Source of the DNA: Merdimmobilis hominis
Lineage (GTDB): Bacteria; Bacillota; Clostridia; Oscillospirales; Ruminococcaceae
Assembly (NCBI RefSeq): GCF_016901855.1
Contig: NZ_JACJKY010000007.1
Span: 62,001 to 126,000, forward strand
Direction: 5' to 3'
Length of the DNA stretch: 64,000 nucleotides
The translations under genes and the position numbers were made by a program. Every line of letters starts with the position of its first letter. Positions within the stretch are counted from its first letter, which is position 1. Below the pieces are notes generated by a model that saw nothing but the letters and a program-made list of their open reading frames with translations, searched no databases and was not told the DNA's origin. Positions 49,274 to 56,629 of this stretch are shown piece after piece.

Positions 49274-51553
49274 ATGGCATATGTGAATGCGCCGGTGCGC
49301 AAAAAGGATGCAATGAGCCTTGTGACCGGCAAACCGGTTTATGTGGAAGACCAGATTCCTAAAAATGCACTGGTAATAAAGCTTCTGCGCAGTCCGCACG
49401 CAAATGCGTTCATCACCTCGATTGACAAAACAGCGGCGATGAAAGTGCCGGGCGTTGTGTGTATTCTCACACACGAGGATGCACCGAAATCCCGCTTTAC
49501 AACAGCAGGACAGACGTATCCGGAGCCAAGCCCGTATGACCGTCTGATCCTCGATCGCCATCTGCGGTGTGCAGGTGATCCGGTCGCGATTGTTGCGGCG
49601 GAAACGGCACAGGCGGTAGAGCGTGCGGTGCGGATGATTAAAGTCAAATACGATGTACGAGAGCCTCTCCTTGATTTTCGTAAAGCGAAGGACAATCCGA
49701 TTCTTGTTCATCCGGAGGACGATTTTAAAGCGCTCTGCCCGGTTGGTGCAGACAATAAACGAAATCTGTGCAGTACCGATGTATTCGAAATCGGTGATGT
49801 AGAAAAAGAACTGGCAGCATGCGATGTCGTGTGCAGCCGCACCTATCATACAAAAGCAAACAGTCAGGCAATGATGGAAACGTTCCGCACGTTTACCTAT
49901 CTTGATGAATACGGACGCCTCACAGTGGTGAGCTCGACACAGGTGCCGTTTCATGTGCGGCGAATTCTTTCGAATGCGCTGGAAATCAAAAAATCGCAGA
50001 TCCGTGTGATTAAGCCGCGTATCGGCGGCGGTTTCGGTGCAAAACAGAGTGTTGTGAGCGAGCTGTTCCCCGCACTTGTCACGATGAAAACAGGCCGTCC
50101 GGCAAGCATTATTTACACCCGTGAGGAGAGCATGACAAACGGTTCACCGCGTCACGAAATGCAGATGACCGTGCGTATTGGTGCGGATAAATCGGGTGTG
50201 ATTCGCGCCATCGATTTGTATGCGCTGTCGAACGCGGGCGCATACGGCGACCACGGCCCGACAACAATCGGTCTGGTGGGTCATAAATCGCTTTCGCTGT
50301 ACGGCGGCCTTTCGGCGGCACGGTTTGCGTGTGACGTCGTATATACAAACACGATGGGCGGCGGCGCCTACCGTGGATACGGCGCAACACAGGGTATTTT
50401 CGCCGTGGAAGCGGCTGTGAGCGAGCTTGCCGCAAAACTTTCGATGGACCCGTGCGAAATCCGTGAAAAGAACATGGTTGCAGAGGGACAGATCATGCAC
50501 ACGTATTACGGCGAACCGTGCAACAGCTGTGCGCTCGACCGGTGCATGCAGAAAGCAAAAGAGATGATGCAGTGGAACGAGAAATATCCGCGCAAGGTGC
50601 TTGAAAACGGACATATCCGCAGTGTCGGCGTGGCAATGGCAATGCAGGGCAGCGGTATTTCCGGCGTAGATATTGGCAGTGTGGAAATCCGTTTGAATGA
50701 CGACGGATTTTATACGCTGTTGGTCGGCTGTACCGATATGGGTACCGGCTGTGATACGATTTTGTCGCAGATGGCGGCAGACTGTCTCGAATGCGATATC
50801 GATAATATTGCAGTGCGCGGCGTTGACACCGATCAGTCACCGTACGACACCGGTTCGTATGCGTCATCTACAACATATGTGACCGGTATGGCAGTGGTCA
50901 AGACGTGTGAAACACTGCGTAAAAAGATCATAGAAATGGGCGCTTCCATGCTCGGTGCAACTGCGGATGAAGTAGCGTTTGACGGCAAGCGTGTCTATGT
51001 ACTCGGCGACGAAAGCCGCGCGGTCACAATTTCCGAAATCGGCTATGCAAGTTATGAGGGACACAATCACTGTCTGTCAGCGAGTGAGTCACATTCTTCG
51101 CCGGTTTCGCCGCCGCCGTTCATGGTCGGTATGGCGGAAATCGATCTTGATCCACTGACCGGTGAGGTGAACGTTGTGGACTATGTCGGCGTCGTTGACT
51201 GCGGAACGGTCATCAACAAAAACCTTGCACGCGTGCAGACGGAGGGCGGTATCGTCCAGGGTATCGGCATGGCGCTGTACGAAGATATCCGTTACAGCGA
51301 ACGCGGCACGATGCAGAACAACTCGTTCATGCAGTATAAGATTCCGTCGCGCCTTGATCTGAACACGATCCGTATTGATTTTGAAAGCAGTTACGAGCCG
51401 ACCGGTCCGTTCGGTGCAAAATCGATCGGCGAGCTTGTCATCAATACGCCGTCGCCGGCAATCGTCGATGCGATCTATAACGCAACAGGCTTGTGGTTCG
51501 ATACACTGCCGGTACGTGCAGAGGACATCGCTTTGGGATTACTCAAAAAATGA
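49274..51553 (+). CDS. Molybdopterin-binding subunit of the molybdenum hydroxylase
   Basis: A 759-residue catalytic subunit (CoxL/XdhA type) that hydroxylates a heterocycle or aldehyde with water as oxygen source. The cofactor loops read PRIGGGFGAKQSVVSELFPA (near 247) and GGGAYRGYGATQGIFAVEAA (near 363). QGSGISGVDIGSVEIRLNDD and AEIDLDPLTGEVNVVDYVGV are usual. The catalytic Glu is in GAKSIGELVINTPSPAI (near 722). The active-site Arg and the AYRGYG motif are of the type seen in xanthine dehydrogenases rather than CO dehydrogenase (no Cys in the loop). Substrate is inferred as purine from the permease upstream. Stop overlaps the next start. Confidence 0.92.
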   Translation: MAYVNAPVRKKDAMSLVTGKPVYVEDQIPKNALVIKLLRSPHANAFITSIDKTAAMKVPGVVCILTHEDAPKSRFTTAGQTYPEPSPYDRLILDRHLRCAGDPVAIVAAETAQAVERAVRMIKVKYDVREPLLDFRKAKDNPILVHPEDDFKALCPVGADNKRNLCSTDVFEIGDVEKELAACDVVCSRTYHTKANSQAMMETFRTFTYLDEYGRLTVVSSTQVPFHVRRILSNALEIKKSQIRVIKPRIGGGFGAKQSVVSELFPALVTMKTGRPASIIYTREESMTNGSPRHEMQMTVRIGADKSGVIRAIDLYALSNAGAYGDHGPTTIGLVGHKSLSLYGGLSAARFACDVVYTNTMGGGAYRGYGATQGIFAVEAAVSELAAKLSMDPCEIREKNMVAEGQIMHTYYGEPCNSCALDRCMQKAKEMMQWNEKYPRKVLENGHIRSVGVAMAMQGSGISGVDIGSVEIRLNDDGFYTLLVGCTDMGTGCDTILSQMAADCLECDIDNIAVRGVDTDQSPYDTGSYASSTTYVTGMAVVKTCETLRKKIIEMGASMLGATADEVAFDGKRVYVLGDESRAVTISEIGYASYEGHNHCLSASESHSSPVSPPPFMVGMAEIDLDPLTGEVNVVDYVGVVDCGTVINKNLARVQTEGGIVQGIGMALYEDIRYSERGTMQNNSFMQYKIPSRLDLNTIRIDFESSYEPTGPFGAKSIGELVINTPSPAIVDAIYNATGLWFDTLPVRAEDIALGLLKK

Positions 51554-52110
51554 TCGATCTGATTTTGTTGGCCGGGGGAGCGTCCAGACGGTTTGGCGGA
51601 AAAAAGCTCACTGCGCTGTTTCATGGCCGACCGCTTTATACCTATGCGTTTGATGCGGCGAGTGCTGTGAAGGATCTTTGCCGTGTCACAGTGGTGACAA
51701 ACGAGGAAGCACTGCGCACGACAGCACGGGAGATGGGGTTTTCTGTGGTGAATGCGCCGCCGCCCGATGAAGGCATTGCGGCTTCGATTCGGACTGGTGT
51801 TGCGGCAACGGATGCACAGCGGGCAGTGTGCTTGATGGTGTGTGATCAGCCGCATTTTACCGGAGAACTGCTGCGCGCGTTTCTGCTTGGCTTTTTAGAA
51901 AGCGGAAAACCGCTCGGACGTGTGTATTCGGGCGAAACGCCGGGCAATCCGGCAGTGTTTGCAGCAGAATTCCGTACAGAACTGCTTCGTTTGACCGGTG
52001 ACAGCGGCGGAAAACAGATCTTTTTGGGCAGAGAACATGAGATTTATCGGTTTTCGGTATCGAAAGAAGCGCTTTTGGATTACGATACGCCTTGGGAAAA
52101 AGAATCATAA
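51550..52110 (+). CDS. MobA/MocA-like nucleotidyltransferase for molybdopterin
   Basis: A 186-residue enzyme of the NTP-transferase family, MobA/MocA branch. The nucleotide-binding opening is ILLAGGASRRFGGKKLTAL (residues 5-23). PPDEGIAASIRTGVAA and VCLMVCDQPHFTGELL (metal-binding Asp near 99) are typical of MocA, and YSGETPGNPAVF is the product-side loop. MocA makes molybdopterin cytosine dinucleotide for xanthine dehydrogenase-family enzymes, which fits its ATGA overlap with the catalytic subunit. MobA (guanine form) is less likely. Last gene before the terminator at 52113. Confidence 0.85.
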   Translation: MIDLILLAGGASRRFGGKKLTALFHGRPLYTYAFDAASAVKDLCRVTVVTNEEALRTTAREMGFSVVNAPPPDEGIAASIRTGVAATDAQRAVCLMVCDQPHFTGELLRAFLLGFLESGKPLGRVYSGETPGNPAVFAAEFRTELLRLTGDSGGKQIFLGREHEIYRFSVSKEALLDYDTPWEKES

Positions 52111-52112
52111 TA

Positions 52113-52149
52113 AAAACATCCGGACATGAAACTCATGTCCGGATGTTTT
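52113..52149 (+). terminator. Terminator of the molybdenum-hydroxylase operon
   Basis: AAAACATCCGGACATGA (52113-52129) pairs with TCATGTCCGGATGTTTT (52133-52149). A-rich upstream and T-rich downstream; it may also serve the minus-strand hydrolase. Confidence 0.88.
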
Positions 52150-52168
52150 ATGTGCAGATTTTCTTACT

Positions 52169-52819
52169 TCAGTCGTTTTCACCGTACCAGAGGCGCAGGT
52201 GATTCACTAAAATGCGGTTGATTTTTTCGTAGCCTGCCGCAGACGGATGAATACCGTCGAGCAGGTAGTGCGGATGATTATACGCGTGAATATTCGCAGC
52301 AGTACGCAGATCGACAACCGGAAAGCAGAGTGAACGCGAACGGGAGAAAATCGCCTGTTCGTAGTCGCGAAGTGTGTGTCCGGAGGTGTTTTTTGTTTCA
52401 TACGCTTCGGTGCATTCCGTACAGCGGTCGGGTACCTGCCAGCGGGGAAGCGGCGTCATCATCACGAGTTCGGCGTTTGGCGCGGATTTGCGCAATGTAT
52501 CGACTGCGAACGAAAGCGCGCCGTAAAAAGTGGCGGGATCATCGCTGTCGGGCGTGCCGAGCGGTGCACCCCAGTACCAGTCGTTTGTGCCGTGCCAGAG
52601 GATGATGAGATCTGCGTCCGGATGCAGTCGTTCGGGTGCGTTTAACAGCGAAACGAGATTGTCCGGTGTGGTCAGCGAAAGCCCGCTTCCGCCGATCGAG
52701 TGATTATATACGGTGTCGAGCGAGAGCGCTGATTTTAAAAGCGGCTCGTATCCGCCGTCGTAATCTCGTGTGGAAATGCTGTCGCCGTAGATGGCAACAG
52801 TTTTGATGGGCGTAGACAT
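52169..52819 (-). CDS. SGNH/GDSL-family hydrolase
   Basis: A 216-residue esterase/lipase-like enzyme with the SGNH blocks: VAIYGDSISTRDYD (Ser near 14), IGGSGLSL (Gly block), LWHGTNDWYW (Asn block), and YLLDGIHPSAAGYEKI (Asp-His near 188-191). No signal peptide, so cytoplasmic. Such enzymes deacylate sugars or lipids; the substrate is unclear. CTEC in the middle has two Cys that may bind a metal. It is 25 bases behind the pseudouridine synthase gene on the same strand. Confidence 0.88.
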   Translation of the reverse strand: MSTPIKTVAIYGDSISTRDYDGGYEPLLKSALSLDTVYNHSIGGSGLSLTTPDNLVSLLNAPERLHPDADLIILWHGTNDWYWGAPLGTPDSDDPATFYGALSFAVDTLRKSAPNAELVMMTPLPRWQVPDRCTECTEAYETKNTSGHTLRDYEQAIFSRSRSLCFPVVDLRTAANIHAYNHPHYLLDGIHPSAAGYEKINRILVNHLRLWYGEND

Positions 52820-52844
52820 AAAAAACGCTCCTTTTTATGAAACA

Positions 52845-53804
52845 TTAAAATGTTTGACTGAATGCATCGGCAAACCACACGTTTTTGACGGTGAATGTCC
52901 GTCCGTTTAGGTAGCCGAGCAGGTGCTCGGTATCGGAAAACGCGAATGTCAGCTTGTATGAGCACAACAGCTGATACTTTTGGCCGTATCTGCGGTTTAT
53001 TGCATTGCTTCCGTATTTGCCGTCGCCGATGAGCGGATGTCCGACATAGGCGAAATGCGCACGGATCTGATGGGTGCGGCCGGTTAACAGTTCGACTTCT
53101 ACCAGGCTGTTTTCTTTGCTTTCTTTTAATACTTTATATTTTGTGAGAATCGTGCGTCCGTTTTTCTGCGGCTTGTCAAATACGCGGACGAGGCTTTCAT
53201 TTTCGTTGCGGACAAGAAAATGCGAAAGCGTCGCCGATTTTTGCGCAAAATGGCCGCTTGCAACGCAGAGATAGTATTTTTTCAGTTCTCTTTCCTTGAT
53301 CCGCTCGTTTAAAATACGGAGGGATTCGGCGTTTTTGGCGGCAATGACGATACCGCTTGTATTGCGGTCGATCCGGTTGCATAAAGAAGGCGTAAATGAC
53401 TGCTCTTTTTTGGGATCGTATTCGCCTTTTTTGTATAGATAATGAAGAATCCGCGCAATCAGTGTGTCGGCGGAATGGTCGTTGTCCTCATGAACGCACA
53501 GTCCCGGCTTTTTGTTCGCAAGCAGAATGTTTTCGTCTTCATAGACAATGTCAAGCTCAGCAGGTGCGGACAAAAAATCGTATTCCTGCGGTGCGGTATC
53601 AAACAGATCGTCGTTTAAATAAAGACAGACCACATCGCCGTCACACAGCCGGTAGGAAATCTCTGTGCGCTTGCCGTTTACCTTGATTTTCTTTTGACGG
53701 ATGGCGCGGTACAGTAAGCTCTGCGGCATTTTGGGCACTGCTTTTTTTAAGAATTTGTCGAGCCGCTGTGCGGCATCGTTTGGCTTTATGATAAATTGTT
53801 TCAA
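52845..53804 (-). CDS. RluA-family pseudouridine synthase
   Basis: A 319-residue RNA pseudouridine synthase. An N-terminal S4 domain (LDKFLKKAVPKMPQSLLYRA, near 15-34) precedes the RluA catalytic domain. The catalytic Asp lies in LCNRIDRNTSGIVIAAKN (near 146), with ELLTGRTHQIRAHFAYVGHP near 240 and GDGKYG. The residue before IDRNTSG is Asn where most RluA proteins have His. It starts at a TTG with AGAAGGAGC eight bases upstream; an open frame upstream extends into the promoter and is rejected. Target is 23S rRNA or tRNA, not distinguishable here. Confidence 0.9.
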   Translation of the reverse strand: MKQFIIKPNDAAQRLDKFLKKAVPKMPQSLLYRAIRQKKIKVNGKRTEISYRLCDGDVVCLYLNDDLFDTAPQEYDFLSAPAELDIVYEDENILLANKKPGLCVHEDNDHSADTLIARILHYLYKKGEYDPKKEQSFTPSLCNRIDRNTSGIVIAAKNAESLRILNERIKERELKKYYLCVASGHFAQKSATLSHFLVRNENESLVRVFDKPQKNGRTILTKYKVLKESKENSLVEVELLTGRTHQIRAHFAYVGHPLIGDGKYGSNAINRRYGQKYQLLCSYKLTFAFSDTEHLLGYLNGRTFTVKNVWFADAFSQTF

Positions 53805-53837
53805 ATTGGTTGCTCCTTCTGGGGAATATCTGGGCTC

Positions 53838-53866
53838 ATTATAGCATACAACAAAACACGGTTCAA
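53838..53866 (-). promoter_or_regulatory. Promoter of the rluA-like and hydrolase genes
   Basis: Minus strand TTGAAC (53861-53866), 17-base spacer, TATAAT (53838-53843), 33 bases before the TTG. Confidence 0.7.
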
Positions 53867-53896
53867 ATAAAACATGCAGTTTTGACGGGAAATTTG

Positions 53897-53925
53897 TTGC
53901 AAGATTGCATGGATTGCGGTATAAT
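53897..53925 (+). promoter_or_regulatory. Promoter of pyrE
   Basis: TTGCAA (53897-53902), 17-base spacer, TATAAT (53920-53925). Transcription would start near 53932. Confidence 0.75.
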
Positions 53926-53937
53926 AAAAACAATAAC

Positions 53938-53969
53938 ATCCGGTTTTTTAAAAAATTCCGGATTTTTTT
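53938..53969 (+). promoter_or_regulatory. Leader terminator (candidate attenuator) before pyrE
   Basis: ATCCGG (53938-53943) pairs with CCGGAT (53958-53963), with an inner TTTTTT/AAAAAA, followed by seven T (53963-53969). It lies between the pyrE promoter and pyrE and starts only a few bases into the transcript, so unless bypassed it would stop transcription before the gene. Confidence 0.65.
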
Positions 53970-53996
53970 ATGAAACAAAACAGGAGGGCTAATAAC

Positions 53997-54668
53997 ATGC
54001 AGGCATATAAAGAGGAATTTATTCGGTTTATGGTGCGTTCGGGTGTACTGACATTCGGCGATTTTACAGCGAAAAGCGGCAGAAAAACACCGTATTTCGT
54101 CAACACCGGGAACTATAAAACAGGTGAGCAGATTGCAAAACTCGGTGAGTTTTATGCAAGCTGCATTGAAGAACACGTCAAAGGCGGCTACGATGCGCTG
54201 TTCGGTCCGGCATACAAAGGCATTCCGCTGTGTGTCACTGCGGCATCCGCACTGTACAACAACCACGGCGTCAACACCAACTACTGCTTCAACCGTAAAG
54301 AGGAAAAAGACCACGGCGAGGGCGGTTCGATCGTTGGCTATAAATTAAAAGACGGCGACCGCGTTTTAATCGTTGAGGACGTTGTGACTGCCGGCACTGC
54401 TGTGCGCGAGACCATGCCGATTTTAAAAGGCGCGGCAGACGTGCAGGTTGCAGGCCTGATTATTTCGGTTGACCGTATGGAAAAAGGTCAGGGCGATAAA
54501 TCGGCTGTCCAGGAGATCTATGAAAACTACGGCGTGAAAACATATCCGCTTGTTACTGTCCGCGAGATCATCGAAGTACTTTATAACAATCCGGTCGACG
54601 GCGTTGTCTATATTGATGACGAAACCAAAGCACGGATGGAAGCATATCTCGAGCAATACGGTATCTGA
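53997..54668 (+). CDS. pyrE: Orotate phosphoribosyltransferase
   Basis: A 223-residue enzyme that joins orotate to PRPP in pyrimidine synthesis. The PRPP-binding motif is RVLIVEDVVTAGTAVRETM (near 118-136). N-terminal FGDFTAKSGRKTPYFVNTGN and the FGPAYKGIPLCVTAA loop are diagnostic, as is RKEEKDHGEGGSIVG (flexible loop). AGGAGG is seven to ten bases upstream of the ATG at 53997. It is separated from other pyr genes; radC follows 32 bases later in the same direction. Control by the leader terminator is likely. Confidence 0.96.
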   Translation: MQAYKEEFIRFMVRSGVLTFGDFTAKSGRKTPYFVNTGNYKTGEQIAKLGEFYASCIEEHVKGGYDALFGPAYKGIPLCVTAASALYNNHGVNTNYCFNRKEEKDHGEGGSIVGYKLKDGDRVLIVEDVVTAGTAVRETMPILKGAADVQVAGLIISVDRMEKGQGDKSAVQEIYENYGVKTYPLVTVREIIEVLYNNPVDGVVYIDDETKARMEAYLEQYGI

Positions 54669-54700
54669 TTGAATTTAAGCAGTAAGGGAGAGGCGCCACC

Positions 54701-55390
54701 ATGGCAGACGCAGAAAAGGATCTGCACGGCGGACATCGCAAACGAGTGCGGCATCGGTTTTTAAATTCCGGGTTTGATCAGTTTGAAGATCATCAGATTC
54801 TCGAGATGCTCTTGTTTTATGCACTGCCGCGGATGGACACGAATGAACTGGCACACCGGCTTATCAATCATTTCGGCAGCTTGTCGGGGGTGTTTGATGC
54901 ATCGGTGGAGGAACTGACTTCAGTCAAAGGTGTGGCGGAAAATACGGCTGTGCTGTTAAAAATGATCCCACCGCTTGCTAGGGTGTATCTGACAGATAAA
55001 CAGCAGTCCCATCCGGTGTTTGATTCGCCGAAAAAGATCGGTGAATATCTGGTGGATCGGTTTGTCGGACGGACGAATGAAACCGTGTTGCTGCTGTGTA
55101 TGGATTCATCCCTGCGGCTTCTTTCCTGTGAACTGATTGCAGAGGGAAACAACACCTCTGCGCATGTCGATATGAAAAAGGTCGTGGAACGTGCAATCCG
55201 CCGGAATGCATCGTGTGTGATTTTGGCGCACAATCATCCGCGCGGACTCGCACTTCCGTCAAACGAAGATATTTTGCTGACACGCGAAGCGAAACGTACG
55301 CTGTCTGCTTTGGAAATCACGCTTTTGGATCATGTGATTGTAGCAGACGGACTTTGGTTTTCGATTGCGCAAAAATATCCTGAACTATAA
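54701..55390 (+). CDS. radC: RadC family (JAB/MPN domain) protein
   Basis: A 229-residue protein. An N-terminal helix-hairpin-helix-like part (LSGVFDASVEELTSVKGVAE) is followed by a JAMM metalloprotease-like domain. The zinc motif is ILAHNHPRGLALPSNEDIL (His-x-His and Asp near 170-187), with the Glu further upstream in RTNETVLLLC. Despite the name, a DNA-repair role is not established. Standard RadC length (about 225). Start supported by GGGAGAGG. Closed by the terminator at 55396. Confidence 0.93.
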   Translation: MADAEKDLHGGHRKRVRHRFLNSGFDQFEDHQILEMLLFYALPRMDTNELAHRLINHFGSLSGVFDASVEELTSVKGVAENTAVLLKMIPPLARVYLTDKQQSHPVFDSPKKIGEYLVDRFVGRTNETVLLLCMDSSLRLLSCELIAEGNNTSAHVDMKKVVERAIRRNASCVILAHNHPRGLALPSNEDILLTREAKRTLSALEITLLDHVIVADGLWFSIAQKYPEL

Positions 55391-55395
55391 TGTTA

Positions 55396-55430
55396 AAAAA
55401 ACCGCGCCGGTGTTTCCGGCGTGGTTTTTT
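55396..55430 (+). terminator. Terminator of the pyrE-radC unit
   Basis: AAAAACCGCGCCGG (to 55410) pairs with CCGGCGTGGTTTTTT (55416-55430), TGTTT loop. Confidence 0.85.
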
Positions 55431-55445
55431 GCTGTAAGCAGATGA

Positions 55446-55474
55446 TTGACAGGCGTGCAGTAGTGTGCTATGGT
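55446..55474 (+). promoter_or_regulatory. Promoter of the leader-ORF/GNAT unit
   Basis: TTGACA (55446-55451), 17-base spacer, TATGGT (55469-55474). Confidence 0.6.
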
Positions 55475-55523
55475 AATCATGACTGCACATGCAGTACGTT
55501 TTTTCAGAAAGGGTGGATGTACG

Positions 55524-55562
55524 ATGAAGAAAAACAGCGTATGGAGGGCCCGCTTTGTTTGA
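55524..55562 (+). CDS. 12-codon leader ORF (MKKNSVWRARFV)
   Basis: A short frame with AAAGGGTGG at the right distance before its ATG. It encodes MKKNSVWRARFV and stops inside the loop of a hairpin. It lies between a promoter and a GNAT gene, 30 bases before that gene's start. Size and position fit a regulatory leader peptide rather than a functional protein. See the paired hairpin feature. Confidence 0.5.
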   Translation: MKKNSVWRARFV

Positions 55563-55585
55563 CCCTCCAAGAAATTGTCTGGAGG
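55542..55585 (+). promoter_or_regulatory. Mutually exclusive hairpins over the leader ORF and the GNAT ribosome site
   Basis: TGGAGGG inside the leader ORF (55542-55548, segment 1) can pair with CCCTCCA (55563-55569, segment 2). Segment 2 can instead pair with TGGAGG (55580-55585, segment 3), the GNAT Shine-Dalgarno. The two pairings exclude each other. A ribosome held early in the leader would cover segment 1 and let segment 2 block the ribosome site. Confidence 0.55.
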
Positions 55586-55592
55586 AAAACAA

Positions 55593-56402
55593 ATGAAACA
55601 AACAAAATCATTATTGCCGGTTGTGTCCGAGGAGGACATCAATCGGTACTGGGACATGCAGAAAACGATGCTTGAAAACGATGTGTTCTGCGCAGAGGAT
55701 CTGCTCGCTCCATTCACAGAGGAGGAGAAAAAACTGCTTCTTTCTCCGTCTCGCTGTGATCAGATTGAAGCACTTTGCCATCGCAAAAAAGACCCGATCC
55801 GCCGCCTCTTTTTTACGCAAAACGGAGAGATTGTCGGCTTTGTGATGTACTGCATTTATGTATCTGAGGACGGAAAATGCTTTGTTCTTGATTTTTACGT
55901 GATGCCCCATTTGCGGTGTCAGGGCGCAGGCAGTGCGTTTTTTGCATTGTTTAAAGAACAGGCAATGCGTGAAGGTGCGGTGTATTTTGAACTGAACACC
56001 CATTGTGTACGCGCGCTTCGTTTCTGGAAGCGGCAGGGCTTTTTGGAAAATGGCACGGATGATGCAGGAGTCATTCTGCTCTGTCTGCCGCCAAAAGAGC
56101 AGGGAACGTTTGTGCGTGTGGAACATCCGGATTTAAGCGATGCGGATATTTTGTGGCAGGTGCGCAAGCTCATAAACGGCTGGCGGAATAAACAAGGTGA
56201 ATCTGCAGTCACCGATGAGGAAATGGAACAGCTTTGTAAATCGGCCGCGCAGGGCACGGCTTCTTTGCTGCTTGTACGGCGCGGATATCGTGTGGTCGGC
56301 ATGCGTCTGATGCAAGACGGTATGTGTAAAGCGGAATTTGTTGAACCTGTATTCGACTGCAAAGCGGTTGAGCGTTTGCTGTCTGCGTGTTCGGAACAGT
56401 AA
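55593..56402 (+). CDS. GNAT acetyltransferase with C-terminal extension
   Basis: A 269-residue protein. Residues 50-160 form the GNAT core: RRLFFTQNGEIVGFVMYCIY, FVLDFYVMPHLRCQGAGSAF (acetyl-CoA loop Q-x-x-G-x-G/A near 108), and FELNTHCVRALRFWKRQGF. The remaining 100 residues hold HPDLSDADILWQVRKLINGW and SLLLVRRGYRVVGMRLMQDG, which looks like the first strands of a second, incomplete GNAT unit. ATG 55593 follows TCTGGAGG by seven bases; a TTG at 55575 lies before it. Preceded by a leader ORF that may control translation. Substrate unknown. Confidence 0.8.
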   Translation: MKQTKSLLPVVSEEDINRYWDMQKTMLENDVFCAEDLLAPFTEEEKKLLLSPSRCDQIEALCHRKKDPIRRLFFTQNGEIVGFVMYCIYVSEDGKCFVLDFYVMPHLRCQGAGSAFFALFKEQAMREGAVYFELNTHCVRALRFWKRQGFLENGTDDAGVILLCLPPKEQGTFVRVEHPDLSDADILWQVRKLINGWRNKQGESAVTDEEMEQLCKSAAQGTASLLLVRRGYRVVGMRLMQDGMCKAEFVEPVFDCKAVERLLSACSEQ

Positions 56403-56420
56403 ATCTTATCATACAGCGAA

Positions 56421-56456
56421 GAGCTTCATTTTATGTTTTTATAAAATGAAGTTCTT
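56421..56456 (+). terminator. Terminator of the GNAT gene
   Basis: GAGCTTCATTTTAT pairs with ATAAAATGAAGTTC (one G-U pair), followed by TTTTTTAT. Confidence 0.8.
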
Positions 56457-56489
56457 TTTTATGGAGGCGTGCAAAACATATTTATTTGC

Positions 56490-56518
56490 TTGACAATATT
56501 GAAAAATCCCCGTATAAT
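56490..56518 (+). promoter_or_regulatory. Promoter of uvrB-uvrA
   Basis: TTGACA (56490-56495), 17-base spacer, TATAAT (56513-56518): consensus in both hexamers. Confidence 0.85.
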
Positions 56519-56525
56519 GAGGAAA

Positions 56526-56537
56526 GAACAGGCGTTC
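56526..56537 (+). promoter_or_regulatory. LexA (SOS) box at the uvrB promoter
   Basis: GAACAGGCGTTC fits the Gram-positive LexA/DinR consensus GAAC-N4-GTTC exactly. It lies 7 bases after the -10, at the transcription start, where bound LexA would block initiation. Confidence 0.75.
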
Positions 56538-56629
56538 TTTATCGAAGTGAAGTAAAAACCGATGTGCATGAATGGAGTGGGTCTGCACACGATAAGAACG
56601 GGAAATGAAGAAAGGAGCACATGTGACGG

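Noticed and set aside
48773-49954. 393-residue open frame antisense to the 2Fe-2S and molybdopterin subunit genes
   Set aside because: It is fully overlapped by two clear genes, has a His/Arg/Cys-rich nonsense composition, and no start signals.
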